NCBI GenBank assembly: GCA_028712075.1 | Contig: JAQTQX010000001.1 | Location: 62,001 to 126,000 of the forward strand | Length of the DNA stretch: 64,000 nucleotides | Source: Desulfuromonadaceae bacterium | GTDB taxonomy: Bacteria > Desulfobacterota > Desulfuromonadia > Geobacterales > Pseudopelobacteraceae | Reading direction: 5' to 3' | Part shown: one piece after another, positions 63,831 through 64,000 of the stretch | Numbering within the stretch: the stretch's first letter is position 1 | Layout: every line of letters begins with the position of its first letter | The notes under the pieces: generated by a model | What the model was told of the DNA's origin: nothing | Seen by the model: the letters and a program-made list of their open reading frames with translations, nothing else | Database searches by the model: none | Program-made: the position numbers and the translations under genes

Positions 63831-63856
63831 GGGGAGGCTTCGGCCTCCCTTTTTTA
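63831..63856 (+). terminator. Intrinsic terminator after pilin copy 2
   Basis: Stem GGGAGGC / GCCTCCC with a TTCG tetraloop and a run of seven T. The stem is identical to that after copy 1; only the loop differs. Confidence 0.93.
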
Positions 63857-63894
63857 TTGGCACCAGATGAACAGGCGACCACGACAGCAGCATA

Positions 63895-64000
63895 CTACAG
63901 TGACAGTACATATTTGTAATAGCCGAGAGCAACAAATTCGCGCAGTGCTCTCTGTGCTGTTTCCAGTGCATCTGCACTTGCCAGAAATGAAGACCATCCA
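63895..64000 (-). CDS. C-terminal end of an unidentified protein (runs off the right edge)
   Basis: A minus-strand frame is open from the window edge to a TAG at 63895-63897 and reads about 34 residues (ASADALETAQRALREFVALG, then YYKYVLSL). The residue pattern looks coding and it converges on the pilin terminator. Too little is visible to name a family. Confidence 0.45.
   Translation of the reverse strand, partial: GWSSFLASADALETAQRALREFVALGYYKYVLSL

Noticed and set aside
1..64000. CRISPR arrays, insertion sequences, prophage genes, rRNA
   Set aside because: No regularly spaced direct repeats, transposase or integrase motifs, phage structural genes or rRNA sequence were seen.

Overview
The window looks like chromosomal DNA from a motile member of the Desulfuromonadales/Geobacterales (Geobacter or Pelobacter type). 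This is inferred from: a large flagellar cluster with MotE, an FlhX-like protein and stand-alone FlgJ rod domain; sigma-54 type promoters; a DksA-like protein; many hybrid histidine kinases; and an MSHA-type pilus locus. GC content looks moderate. No species is claimed.

Region 1 (1-16827, minus strand). Read in the direction of transcription, the early basal-body operon is flgB-flgC-fliE-fliF-fliG-fliH-fliI-fliJ-motE-fliK, with fliK running off the left edge. It starts at a sigma-54 type site at 8488-8503. Upstream of it, and also on the minus strand, lie a chemotaxis block (cheY, cheX, a CheX-degenerate receiver fusion and a secreted TPR protein) and an operon glgP - large FliK-like protein - FlhB-tail protein - phosphohexomutase. 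The last operon places two glycogen/hexose-phosphate enzymes around two flagellar export genes. Switch (fliM, fliN), export gate (fliOPQR, flhB), hook and stator genes are not in the window and probably lie to the left.

Region 2 (19394-25700) is a mixed stretch: tRNA-Ala(CGC) with its terminator, a decayed copy of the 5' half of that tRNA, a GAF histidine kinase, a DksA-like protein, a nitronate-monooxygenase-like flavoprotein, an ABC exporter that appears to use an ATT start codon, and ssb.

Region 3 (25631-38252, plus strand) is the second flagellar operon: flhA-flhF-flhG-fliA-flgF-flgG-flgA-flgH-flgI-flgJ-flgN-flgK-flgL. A near-consensus sigma-54 site sits at 25631-25646. The operon builds the export gate component, placement/number regulators, the sigma-28 factor, distal rod, P and L rings, and hook-filament junction.

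Region 4 (38253-52090) is accessory: a MATE exporter, a LysM protein, an orphan prepilin, a rhomboid protease, then an array of three hybrid histidine kinases around two tandem solute-binding proteins that have no permease. An RlpA-like protein and an NDUFA9-like epimerase close it.

Region 5 (52268-63856, plus strand) is an MSHA-type pilus assembly locus. It encodes a PilM/PilN fusion (MshI-like), PilO- and PilP-like proteins, secretin (MshL), extension ATPase (MshE), inner-membrane platform (MshG), an ExeA/MshM ATPase with a peptidoglycan-binding tail, a TPR protein (MshN-like) and two tandem major-type pilins, each followed by an intrinsic terminator with the same stem. The right edge holds the end of an unidentified minus-strand gene.
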